Source: Bradyrhizobium sp. LTSP849 (GTDB taxonomy: Bacteria; Pseudomonadota; Alphaproteobacteria; Rhizobiales; Xanthobacteraceae). From it: 64,000 bases of DNA. Location: contig NZ_JYMR01000017.1 in NCBI RefSeq assembly GCF_000938255.1, positions 62,001 through 126,000 on the forward strand, in the 5' to 3' direction. Position 1 is the stretch's first letter. Each line of letters begins with the position of its first letter. The notes under the pieces are model-generated. The model did not search any database. It was not told the origin of the DNA and was given only the letters and a program-made list of their open reading frames with translations. This document shows, piece after piece, positions 8,327 through 16,266 of this stretch. A program made the position numbers and the translations under genes.

Positions 8327-9853
8327 TCAATTGTTGCTGCGGTTAGCCGTCCGAAAGCTCTTGATCTCCGACACGCTGCCGTCGCGATAGGTCAATTCGA
8401 CCGACATGAACTGCGTCGCTGGCGGAAGCTTCTGATAGAGCAGCATGCCGGCCGAGATAGCGGAGGGATCCCTGAGATCGCAGGGCGGCATCTTCAGCAC
8501 CTGGTTGGGCACGGCGCTGTCGATGCCGATGCGCACCTCGCGGATGGCGCAACGGTAGGAGACGAGGTGCGTGTAGTAGACGAGCAGCCCGTTGAACTCG
8601 CGGAATGACAGCCAGCTCGTGGCGGTCATGTCGAGGATCTTGCGCTGGTCGCGGATCAGCGCGGCCTCGGGATCGAACTTGATCGGGAACGGCCCCTGCA
8701 TGTCGCCGGATTGATCGACATAGCGGACCTCGATGGTGCCGGCCGCAGCGTCCGGCGGCAGCTCGATCGACGGGTTCGGCACTCGCTTGCGCGTGCGCGG
8801 ATCGAGCGTATCGATGAAGCCCGTCTCGCGGAAATCGCCATTGCCGGCCATGCGCCACGAAATTCCGATCGTGGGATCAGCAAAGGAAAACACCACCGAC
8901 CAGCCGCCATTATGGCGCGAGAAGCTCGCGATCGGCGCGTTGGTGGTTTCCTCCTTCGGTACGCGCGGCACCGACACCGGCGGCAGTGCCGCAACCTTCT
9001 GTGGCGGCGGATCGGCCGGCCGCGCCGCGGCCGCTGCGGCTGCATCCTTGGCGATACCGCTGAGGAAGACGTCGTCGACCATCTGGTCGAAATAGACCGG
9101 CACCTGCTTGTGCTTGACGGTGTCGGCCATTTCGCTGACCAGACGTCGCGTGCGCTGCGCCACCTGCACGAGATTCTCGCCGGGCTGGAGCAGCTCTCTC
9201 GCGAAGGTGCGTGTGAACACCGAATTGGGATTGGCGTCGTCGTTGGACAGACGATCGAGCGCGGTCTGGCGCGGACCTGCGGAGAACACCGAGAACACGC
9301 CCTCGGGCAATTGCGTCATCGGCGCGAGCCCGCCGCTGCCGGCGACTGCGCGGGTGCCGCTACGCTCGAACGGATTGTTGCGGCAGGCATCGAACACCAG
9401 GATCGAGGTTCGCGCCTTCTTGTTCTGGAGACGCTCGACGATGCGGTCGGCGAGAATGGAAGCGTCGCGCACCAGCTCTTCCTGGCCTTCGCTCGCCGCC
9501 GGCACGTCGGTCGGCAGCAGATAGTTCTGGCCCGCGATCTCGAAGCCGTGGCCGGCGTAGAAGAAGAACGCGGTGTCACCGGGCTCGATCGTCCTGTCGA
9601 AGGCGAGCAGCGTCTCGGAGAATTGCTGCCGGTTCTGATTTTCGGCCACCATCACCGAGAAGCCGAGCTGCTTGAGCGTGTCGCCCATGGTGCGGGCGTC
9701 GTTGACGGCCTTCAAAAGTTTCGGAACGTTCTTGTAATCGTTGTTGCCGACAACGAGCGCAACGCGCTTTTCGGCGTATGCGGCGCTTGCGAAGCCGCTG
9801 AGGCTCGCCGCCAGGCCAAGCGCTGCCAGAATTCTGAAAAGCCGACGCGTCAT
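8327..9853 (-). CDS. Secreted caspase-family (peptidase C14) protein
   Basis: A 508-residue protein with a Sec signal peptide (cleavage near AYA-EK, residue 27) and a caspase-like p20 domain at about 29-270. The catalytic dyad is visible: His102 in YAGHG and Cys157 in DACRNNPF. This is the metacaspase/orthocaspase-type cysteine peptidase fold. After a Pro/Ala-rich linker near 275-305 comes a C-terminal region of about 200 residues that I do not recognise. Export implies action in the periplasm or on the cell surface. It is divergent from the AraC regulator at 9992, with 138 bp between. Substrate and trigger unknown. Confidence 0.85.
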   Translation of the reverse strand: MTRRLFRILAALGLAASLSGFASAAYAEKRVALVVGNNDYKNVPKLLKAVNDARTMGDTLKQLGFSVMVAENQNRQQFSETLLAFDRTIEPGDTAFFFYAGHGFEIAGQNYLLPTDVPAASEGQEELVRDASILADRIVERLQNKKARTSILVFDACRNNPFERSGTRAVAGSGGLAPMTQLPEGVFSVFSAGPRQTALDRLSNDDANPNSVFTRTFARELLQPGENLVQVAQRTRRLVSEMADTVKHKQVPVYFDQMVDDVFLSGIAKDAAAAAAARPADPPPQKVAALPPVSVPRVPKEETTNAPIASFSRHNGGWSVVFSFADPTIGISWRMAGNGDFRETGFIDTLDPRTRKRVPNPSIELPPDAAAGTIEVRYVDQSGDMQGPFPIKFDPEAALIRDQRKILDMTATSWLSFREFNGLLVYYTHLVSYRCAIREVRIGIDSAVPNQVLKMPPCDLRDPSAISAGMLLYQKLPPATQFMSVELTYRDGSVSEIKSFRTANRSNN

Positions 9854-9991
9854 CGTGACATTCCCGTTGCAGGACGGCTCCCCACGGCTCCCTCGACGAG
9901 CTCATCGGGAACCTTGCGCCGCTGATGTGATAGTCGGTCCAGCCTGAGCGGCGGTTCAACCGGCCTGGGTCGCCGATCCACCATTTGGCCT

Positions 9992-11017
9992 ATGGCAGAT
10001 TCCAGTGGAATCTGCTTTTTCTTAGGCACGATTCCGTTCGAGACGGGGGCTGTCGTGTATCGCTGGTGTACGGACGAGGTCGAGCCGCATGAACGCTTCG
10101 ACTATTGGCGCGAGGTGCGCGCCAAGGGACTGTTCGGGGTCACGGCGGAGCTTGAGCGCGAACGGCGGGCTGACTTTTTCGGCGAATTCTCGCTGAGCCA
10201 GGTCGGCAATGGCGGCCTGGTCGAGCTGAAGGCCTCATCCTACACTGTGGAACGGAGCCAGGCCGACATCGCCTACGCGCCCGGCGACAGCATCTGCGTC
10301 TACCAGCAGCTGGGCGACGGTGGCTGGTTCGGCGGCATGCGCGGCAGCGATTTCGCGATCGCCAATGGCAGCTTCGCGACCAGCCATACCGACCTGCCCT
10401 ACCGCACCACGCCGCTGGGCGCTGCCGGATTTCACCTGCGGATCCTGAAGATCCCCGTGAGCGGCCTCGCGACGCAGGACAAGCGCATGGGCGAGCTTGC
10501 GCCCAAGATTTTTAGTGATCCCGCCTTGGCGCCCCTGCTCGATGCCTGCTTTGCCGATCTCGGCGAGGTCGCTGCCAACAATGGTTCGTCTGCGGCCACG
10601 CCCCTCGTGCAGGCGCTGGGCCATCTGGCGCTGATCGAGCGCGGCATCGTCAGGCCCGGCAGCCGGCGCGGACAGGCCGCGCTCCGGACCGCCCGCCTGT
10701 CGCTGGCGCGCCACCTGATCGCGCGCCACCTGAAAGACCCGGATCTCGCGCCGGCGCAGGTGGCCGACCTGCTCGGCGTCTCCGTGCGCCACCTACACAT
10801 GCTGTTCGAGGCCGCCGACCGCAGCTTCTCGCAGACGGTGACGGAAGAGCGGCTGAACCAGAGCCGCCGCCTGATGCGCGAGGCGCCGGAGCGGCTGATC
10901 GCGGATATCGCGACCTCCTGTGGCTTCGAAAGCCTGGCGACCTATTACCGGGTCTTCAATGCCGCCTACGGCATGGCGCCCGGCGATTTCCGGGCCCAGG
11001 CCTCGGAGGCGCGCTGA
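9992..11017 (+). CDS. AraC-family transcriptional regulator
   Basis: A 341-residue regulator. The N-terminal portion (about 20-190) matches the AraC-binding-like domain found in FeaR/NimR-type activators (HERFDYWREV). The C-terminal 100 residues carry two helix-turn-helix motifs, with LLGVSVRHLHMLFE and IATSCGFESLATYYRVF. Start choice is uncertain: the ATG at 9992 has no clear ribosome site, while an in-frame GTG at 10055 follows GGGGG and would give a protein starting VYRWCTDEVEPHE. It is divergent from the caspase-like gene and may regulate it, but that is only a positional inference. Effector unknown. Confidence 0.85.
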   Translation: MADSSGICFFLGTIPFETGAVVYRWCTDEVEPHERFDYWREVRAKGLFGVTAELERERRADFFGEFSLSQVGNGGLVELKASSYTVERSQADIAYAPGDSICVYQQLGDGGWFGGMRGSDFAIANGSFATSHTDLPYRTTPLGAAGFHLRILKIPVSGLATQDKRMGELAPKIFSDPALAPLLDACFADLGEVAANNGSSAATPLVQALGHLALIERGIVRPGSRRGQAALRTARLSLARHLIARHLKDPDLAPAQVADLLGVSVRHLHMLFEAADRSFSQTVTEERLNQSRRLMREAPERLIADIATSCGFESLATYYRVFNAAYGMAPGDFRAQASEAR

Positions 11018-11077
11018 CCGCCTCATGGCCGGGCCGGGTGGAAGGCTGAAAAACTCAGCCGCGCCCGCTATTTGGGC

Positions 11078-11093
11078 AAAACCTTAAGGTTTT
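11078..11093. promoter_or_regulatory. Perfect 16-bp A/T-flanked palindrome
   Basis: AAAACCTTAAGGTTTT lies 61 bp after the AraC gene and 213 bp before the helicase start. It could be a regulator site or a weak terminator; it has no GC-rich stem. The remaining 288-bp gap up to 11305 shows no gene. Confidence 0.3.
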
Positions 11094-11305
11094 TAGGGCC
11101 TTCCCGCGGCTGCTCCATTGACTTTGGCCGATTCCCGCCTATGTTCCGGGTCGACGCGGCTCGGTATCGAAGAGCGATTCCTGAGCTTGGCGCTTTGTTC
11201 GCGTGAGTCAGCACCCCCAGCTTCTTTAAAAGCGCGCCGTTTTGGGGTGGAACGCGACAGCCTTATTACCCTCGATTCCGAACGGCGGTTTCGACCAGAG
11301 GCTCA

Positions 11306-12868
11306 ATGTCCTTTTCCAATCTCGGACTATCCGAAAAAGTCCTCGCCGCAGTGGCGGCCACCGGTTACACCACCCCCACCCCCATCCAGGAACAGGCGAT
11401 CCCCCACGTCCTCGCACGCAAGGACGTGCTCGGCATCGCCCAGACCGGCACCGGCAAGACCGCGGCCTTCGTGCTGCCGATGCTCACCATCCTCGAAAAG
11501 GGTCGCGCCCGGGCGCGCATGCCACGCACCCTGATCCTGGAGCCGACCCGCGAGCTCGCGGCGCAGGTCAAAGAGAACTTCGACCGCTACGGCGCCGGCC
11601 AGAAGCTCAACGTCGCGCTGCTGATCGGCGGCGTCTCGTTCGGCGACCAGGATGCCAAGCTGACGCGTGGCGTCGACGTCCTGATCGCAACGCCGGGCCG
11701 CCTGCTCGACCACACCGAGCGCGGCGGCCTCCTGCTCACCGGCGTCGAGCTGCTTGTCATCGACGAAGCCGACCGCATGCTGGACATGGGCTTCATCCCG
11801 GACATCGAGCGCATCTGCAAGCTCGTTCCCTTCACGCGGCAGACCCTGTTCTTCACCGCGACCATGCCGCCGGAAATCCGGCGCATCACCGAAACCTTCC
11901 TGCACAATCCGCAGAAGGTCGAAGTCTCCAAGCCGGCGACCACCGCCGTCACCGTTACGCAGTGTCAGGTCCCGGCCGGGCGCGAGGCGCATGAAAAGCG
12001 CGAATTGCTGCGACGCCTGCTGCGCGAGGCCAAGGATCTTCAGAACGCGATCATCTTCTGCAATCGCAAGCGCGACGTCGCGGTCGTTCACAAATCGCTC
12101 CAGAAGCACGGCTTTAGCGTCGGCGCGCTGCATGGCGACATGGACCAGTCGGCCCGCACGGCGGCGCTCGAACAATTCCGAAAGGGCGAGCTGCCGCTGC
12201 TGGTCGCCTCCGACGTTGCCGCCCGCGGCCTAGACATTCCCGAGGTGAGCCACGTCTTCAATTTCGACGTCCCCCACCATCCCGACGACTATGTCCATCG
12301 CGTCGGCCGCACCGGCCGCGCAGGCCGGTCCGGCATGGCGATCTCGCTCGTCACGCCACTCGACCAGAAGTCGATGGTTGCGATCGAAAAACTGATCGGC
12401 CAGAGCATACCGCGCGCCGAAGGCGACTACGAAGTACAGGCCAGCACCGGCGAGCAGAGTGAGCGCCCGCGTGAGCAGCGCGGACGGGACCGTGACCGCT
12501 CCCGCGGCGGACGCGGCAAGCCGCAACGCGGCCGCGACCGTGAGCGCAGCCACGAGCCCCACGAACCACGTGCTGATGCAAGGCCTGCGGCCGAAGCACA
12601 GCCCGCTCCCGAGGCAAGACCTGCACGTGAGCCAAGACCTGAACGCGAGGCGCGGCCTGCGCGTGAGCCGAGGCCTGCACGCGAGGCAAGGCCTCCGCGC
12701 GAAGCGAAGCAATCATCAGAGCCGCGTGGTGGCGCGCGCCAGCAGGCCAATCCATCGCATGTGCCCTCGATCGGCCGGCCCGAACCGCGCCGCCAGCGCG
12801 AGGCCGATACGGAGCCCGGCGACCATTCGCACCTTCCGGCGTTTCTGCTGCGGCCGGTGCGCGTCTAA
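11306..12868 (+). CDS. DEAD-box ATP-dependent RNA helicase (RhlE-like)
   Basis: ATP-dependent RNA helicase of 520 residues. The Q motif is near GYTTPTPIQ (20-28), Walker A AQTGTGKT at 45-52, then PTRELA, DEAD in VIDEADRMLDMGF, TAT in FFTATMPP, and motif VI HRVGRTGRAGR. The core ends near residue 375. The remaining roughly 145 residues are a disordered Arg/Glu/Pro-rich tail: RGG-like basic stretches, then imperfect repeats of AREPRP/EREARP. The core is RhlE-like and such helicases act in mRNA decay and ribosome assembly, often at low temperature. The 288-bp upstream gap could hold a structured leader. Family firm; the subclass name is less certain. Confidence 0.9.
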   Translation: MSFSNLGLSEKVLAAVAATGYTTPTPIQEQAIPHVLARKDVLGIAQTGTGKTAAFVLPMLTILEKGRARARMPRTLILEPTRELAAQVKENFDRYGAGQKLNVALLIGGVSFGDQDAKLTRGVDVLIATPGRLLDHTERGGLLLTGVELLVIDEADRMLDMGFIPDIERICKLVPFTRQTLFFTATMPPEIRRITETFLHNPQKVEVSKPATTAVTVTQCQVPAGREAHEKRELLRRLLREAKDLQNAIIFCNRKRDVAVVHKSLQKHGFSVGALHGDMDQSARTAALEQFRKGELPLLVASDVAARGLDIPEVSHVFNFDVPHHPDDYVHRVGRTGRAGRSGMAISLVTPLDQKSMVAIEKLIGQSIPRAEGDYEVQASTGEQSERPREQRGRDRDRSRGGRGKPQRGRDRERSHEPHEPRADARPAAEAQPAPEARPAREPRPEREARPAREPRPAREARPPREAKQSSEPRGGARQQANPSHVPSIGRPEPRRQREADTEPGDHSHLPAFLLRPVRV

Positions 12869-12920
12869 AGCACGATCCACCCACGGATTGCGTTTGAACA
12901 TTTCCGGATGACGCTCCAGT

Positions 12921-12941
12921 AACGGCCGTTTACCGGCCGTT
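12921..12941. repeat. Short GC-rich inverted repeat
   Basis: AACGGCCG (12921-12928) and CGGCCGTT (12934-12941) with a 5-nt loop, in the 153-bp gap between helicase and diguanylate cyclase. There is no T tract, so it could be an operator or a weak terminator. Confidence 0.4.
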
Positions 12942-13021
12942 CACAATCGTCCGTTAGCCTACGAACATAATTTAGGCATTGCTGCGGCCGGCGGCGCACC
13001 GACCGCTGTGGGGTATGTTCT

Positions 13022-14089
13022 GTGGTCAAGGTGCTCGACGAACACGAACGCACGATGGCGTTCGCCGAGGTAGCGCTCGGTCAGATCCGGTCGCTCAAGC
13101 AAACCGCAATCCCCCGCAATTACGAGATCTGGTACGTCTACGCCACCGGCTACAACGCGCCGCTCAACAAGATCATCAACGAGACGCTGGCGCGCAGCGG
13201 CAAGCTGACCGAAGCCGATCTCGAACAGATCTACGATACCTATCTCTCCCATATCAAAACCACCGACCGCATCGACAAGGTCGGCGCGCGCGTCATCGGC
13301 GAGATCGACGACGTGATGAATGTCCTCGGCGACGCGCTCGGCATGACCGGCGCCTACGACGCCAGCCTGTTGGGCGCGACTGAACAACTGTCATCGGCCA
13401 AGAGCCGCGAGCAGATCAAGGCGATCGTCGAGACGCTGCTGCGCTCGACCGGCGAGATGCGCGAGACCAACAAGGCGCTGGAAGATCGGCTGACCCTGTC
13501 GAAGAACGAGATCAGCAATCTCCAGCAGAGCCTCGAGGCGATCCGCGCCGAAAGCCTGACCGATCCGTTGACGGGATTGGGCAACCGCAAATATTTCGAT
13601 CGCATGATCGGCATGGCCGTGCAGAACGCACTTGCCTCAGGCGAACCGCTGTCGCTGCTGCTGTTCGATATCGATCACTTCAAGTCCTTCAACGATTCCT
13701 ATGGCCATCTCACCGGCGATCAGGTGCTGCGGCTGGTCGGCCTGTCCTTGAAGCAGACCATCAAGGGCCAGGACATCACCGCACGTTATGGCGGCGAGGA
13801 GTTCGCAGTCGTGCTGCCCAACACCGCGCTGCGCCAGGCCCTCACGGTCGCCGACCATATCCGTCGCGCCGTGATGGCGAAGGAATTGAAGAAGAAATCG
13901 ACCGGCGAGATCCTCGGTCGCGTCACCATCTCCGTCGGCGTCTCCATGCTGAAGCAGGGCGACGACACCGATGCGCTGATCGAGCGCGCGGATTCCTGCC
14001 TCTATGCCGCCAAGCGCAACGGCCGCAACCGCGTGATCTGCGAAGTCGATCCGGAATACGCGGTCGAGACGCACAACCGGGTGGCGTGA
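13022..14089 (+). CDS. GGDEF-domain diguanylate cyclase
   Basis: Makes the second messenger c-di-GMP from two GTP. The 355-residue protein has an uncharacterised helical N-terminal region (1-140), a coiled-coil-like segment (about 145-178), then a GGDEF domain from 180 with DPLTGLGNRKYFD and the active-site GGEEF at 257-261. The usual inhibitory I-site RxxD, five residues before GGEEF, is KGQD here, so product inhibition may be weak. No membrane segment is visible, so it should be cytoplasmic. It starts at GTG with GTGGGG about 9 nt upstream; an in-frame ATG lies at 13055. No phosphodiesterase is adjacent. Confidence 0.88.
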   Translation: MVKVLDEHERTMAFAEVALGQIRSLKQTAIPRNYEIWYVYATGYNAPLNKIINETLARSGKLTEADLEQIYDTYLSHIKTTDRIDKVGARVIGEIDDVMNVLGDALGMTGAYDASLLGATEQLSSAKSREQIKAIVETLLRSTGEMRETNKALEDRLTLSKNEISNLQQSLEAIRAESLTDPLTGLGNRKYFDRMIGMAVQNALASGEPLSLLLFDIDHFKSFNDSYGHLTGDQVLRLVGLSLKQTIKGQDITARYGGEEFAVVLPNTALRQALTVADHIRRAVMAKELKKKSTGEILGRVTISVGVSMLKQGDDTDALIERADSCLYAAKRNGRNRVICEVDPEYAVETHNRVA

Positions 14090-14202
14090 GGCGGAAGCAG
14101 CACGCCGAACAGCCGCCCGCGCTTGACATTCCTATTTGACGAACGACATCTTCCTCGCCGCCTTACGGCACCTGACCGCGAGCACCCAGAGGACTTGTCG
14201 TC

Positions 14203-14733
14203 TTGCCCAATCCCCATGATTTTCATTCCCCGCAACCGTCCTACACCAGGGACGAACTGCTGAGATCGAGCGAAGGTGGCTATTTCGGCCCAGGCAATGC
14301 GCAATTGCCGGCACCGCCGATGCTCATGATGGACCGCATCAGCGAGATCAGCCTGGATGGCGGCGAGTTTGGCAAAGGCCATATCGTAGGTGAGCTCGAC
14401 ATTGTGCCGGGCCACTGGTTCTTCGATTGCCATTTTCGCGGTGACGCCATGATGCCGGCGTCCCTGGGCCTCGACGCCATGTGGCAAATGATCGGCTATT
14501 GGCTCGGATGGTCGGGCTCACCGGGCAAGGGCCGCGCCATCGGCGTCGGCGAGGTGGCGTTCACGGGATCGGTCACACCGCAAACGCGACGCGTGCGCTA
14601 TGAGGTCGCCATGCGGCAAGTGAGGCGCGGCAAACTGGTTCTCGGATTCGCCGACGGCCGCGTGCTGGCCGACGGCACCTGCGTTTACACGGCCAAAGAT
14701 ATGAGGGTTGGTCTGACGAAGGCCGTGGACTGA
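14203..14733 (+). CDS. fabA: 3-hydroxyacyl-ACP dehydratase FabA
   Basis: Beta-hydroxydecanoyl-ACP dehydratase/isomerase of type II fatty-acid synthesis; it introduces the cis double bond of unsaturated fatty acids. The 176-residue length is normal for FabA. The catalytic pair is present with family spacing: His77 in FDCHF and Asp91 in LGLDAMWQ. It starts at TTG, with AGAGGA 9 nt upstream; no ATG is nearby in frame. The usual partner fabB is not adjacent; the gene stands alone between the diguanylate cyclase and a palindromic repeat. It may be a second copy in the genome. Confidence 0.9.
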   Translation: MPNPHDFHSPQPSYTRDELLRSSEGGYFGPGNAQLPAPPMLMMDRISEISLDGGEFGKGHIVGELDIVPGHWFFDCHFRGDAMMPASLGLDAMWQMIGYWLGWSGSPGKGRAIGVGEVAFTGSVTPQTRRVRYEVAMRQVRRGKLVLGFADGRVLADGTCVYTAKDMRVGLTKAVD

Positions 14734-14757
14734 AGTTGCGTCCGCGATATGACATCT

Positions 14758-14849
14758 CGTAGGGTGGGCAAAGGCGCACTGCGCCGTGCCCACCATCTCA
14801 CATCACGACAATCCTAACGGTGGGCACGCTTCGCTTTGCCCACCCTACG
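14758..14849. repeat. Palindromic repeat (GTAGGGTGGGCAAAG family)
   Basis: Left arm from CGTAGGGTGGGCAAAG (14758) and right arm CTTTGCCCACCCTACG (ending 14849) are reverse complements. Second inner arms are GTGCCCACC and GGTGGGCAC. It lies between the convergent fabA and tfoX-like genes, and the right arm is translated as the last residues of the TfoX protein. Confidence 0.85.
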
Positions 14850-15236
14850 AACCGACTTCTTGGCCACTCTCTTCGTCGCGGGATTGCTCGCCACCTTCTT
14901 CGTCCTGGGCCGCTTCTTCACCTTGGCGCGCTGAGCGGCGGCGAGTGCCGCCCTCGCCCATTGCGGAAGCTCCTCGGAATCGTCGAACAGGCGCGCGGGC
15001 AATTGCCAATAGGAGTTCACCGTCACCGTCTTGGCGCGGGTCGAGTACTGAAACGGCTTTGAGCCTTCCGCTTCATAGTCCGGGATGGTGTGCTCATCGG
15101 CGCGGAAGAACAGGCCGGCACGCAGGGCGAGCGCGAAGTTGATGCCGTCGGCGGAGATGCCGTAACCGGAAAACATCTTGCGGATGGTGACGGGGCCGAA
15201 ATCGGCGAACAGGTCGATCAGGAATTCGCGGTCCAT
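14814..15236 (-). CDS. TfoX/Sxy N-terminal domain protein
   Basis: A 140-residue protein. Residues 1-95 form a TfoX_N domain (FADFGPVTIRKMFSGYGIS, later YWQLPARLFDD), the fold first described in the competence regulator Sxy. The C-terminal 40 residues are Lys/Arg-rich and likely bind nucleic acid or are disordered. The start at 15236 follows GGGGAGG by 9 nt; the upstream ATG at 15254 lies before that site. The last codons, VGKAKRAHR and the stop, are read from the palindromic repeat at 14758-14849. A competence role is not implied in this lineage. Confidence 0.8.
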   Translation of the reverse strand: MDREFLIDLFADFGPVTIRKMFSGYGISADGINFALALRAGLFFRADEHTIPDYEAEGSKPFQYSTRAKTVTVNSYWQLPARLFDDSEELPQWARAALAAAQRAKVKKRPRTKKVASNPATKRVAKKSVRRVGKAKRAHR

Positions 15237-15257
15237 GGCCACATGCCTCCCCATGGT

Positions 15258-15391
15258 CGTCCCGGCGAAGGCCGGGACCCATAACCACAGGAGGTAGTTT
15301 AGCGATGACTGCTAGTCGTGCCAGCCGTTGGTACTGACACCCTCCATCACCGCGAGATCACGCGGTATGGGTCCCGGCCTTCGCCGGGACG
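15258..15391. repeat. Compound palindromic repeat (GTCCCGGC family)
   Basis: Two 25-nt arms (15258-15282 and 15367-15391) are perfect reverse complements. Each arm is itself a hairpin, GTCCCGGC-gaag-GCCGGGAC. The 84-bp centre is not coding. It lies between sufA and the tfoX-like gene, both leftward. Confidence 0.9.
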
Positions 15392-15419
15392 ACGGCGGAG
15401 TGAGAAGCGATAGCCGGGC

Positions 15420-15830
15420 TTACCCGTCGATCTGCGCCGGCCGCAGCTCGACCGATTCCCCGCAACCGCAGGCGGAGATCTGGTTGGGATTGTTGAAGAC
15501 GAACTGGGCCTGCATCTTGTCGGCCTTGTAGTCCATCTCGGTGCCGAGCAGGAACAGTACGGCCTTGGGATCGATCAGGATCTTGACGCCCTTGTCCTCG
15601 ATGACCTCGTCGGTCGGGCGGACATCATGGGCGTATTCGACCGTGTAGGACTGGCCGGCGCAGCCGCCGTTCTTCACGCCGACACGCAGGCCGACGATCT
15701 CGGAATCGGCGCGCTGGGTCAGCTCGCTGATGCGCTGGGCTGCGGCATCGGTCAGGCGCATGACCTGAGGACGTGGGCGCCGCGGCTTGGGGGTGGAAGC
15801 TGGTGTCGAGCCTGACGATATTTGGGTCAT
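15420..15830 (-). CDS. sufA: Fe-S cluster A-type carrier (SufA/HesB family)
   Basis: A-type carrier that receives nascent Fe-S clusters from the SufBCD scaffold and passes them to target apoproteins. The 136-residue protein has the three conserved cysteines Cys57 (KNGGCAGQ) and Cys121/Cys123 (SACGCGES). A Pro/Ser-rich N-terminal extension of about 24 residues precedes the domain. It is the last suf gene in the leftward operon, 64 bp after the sufT-like gene. ErpA or IscA are alternative names for the fold; the operon position supports SufA. The ribosome site is weak. Confidence 0.9.
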   Translation of the reverse strand: MTQISSGSTPASTPKPRRPRPQVMRLTDAAAQRISELTQRADSEIVGLRVGVKNGGCAGQSYTVEYAHDVRPTDEVIEDKGVKILIDPKAVLFLLGTEMDYKADKMQAQFVFNNPNQISACGCGESVELRPAQIDG

Positions 15831-15894
15831 GTCAGTGATGTGGTCCGTTGCCGAGCGAATTCAATGCCAGTTGTGCAAAGCCAGTATGTACGCG

Positions 15895-16266
15895 TCACCA
15901 CATGTTGAGCACGAGGCGGGCCTCGTCGCTCATGCGTTCCGGCGTCCAGGCCGGCTCCCAGATCACCTTGACGTCGACCACGCCGACGCCGGGGACGCTG
16001 GCGACCGCGTTTTCGACCATGGTCGGCAGCTCGCCGGCCGCCGGGCAGTTCGGCGTCGTCAGCGTCATCTGCACGTCGACGGAACGGTCGTCCTTGATCT
16101 CGACTTTGTAGATCAGGCCGAGCTCGTAGATGTCGGCCGGGATTTCCGGGTCGAACACGGTCTTGAGCCCGGCGATGATCTCGGTGGTGAGACGCTCGGT
16201 CTCCTCCGGCGGCAGCGCCGACTGAGTTTCCATCGGATTGGCTTTGATTTCGGCCGTGTCACTCAT
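15895..16266 (-). CDS. sufT: SUF-associated MIP18/DUF59 protein (SufT-like)
   Basis: A 123-residue MIP18/DUF59-family protein, an auxiliary factor in Fe-S maturation in suf operons. Visible signatures are DPEIPADIYELGLIY at 39-53 and the conserved Cys74 in TTPNCPAAGELP. The start codon overlaps the sufS stop by 4 nt (ATGA), so translation is probably coupled. Family and operon position are seen; the precise step (carrier repair or target-specific insertion) is known only for relatives. Confidence 0.88.
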   Translation of the reverse strand: MSDTAEIKANPMETQSALPPEETERLTTEIIAGLKTVFDPEIPADIYELGLIYKVEIKDDRSVDVQMTLTTPNCPAAGELPTMVENAVASVPGVGVVDVKVIWEPAWTPERMSDEARLVLNMW

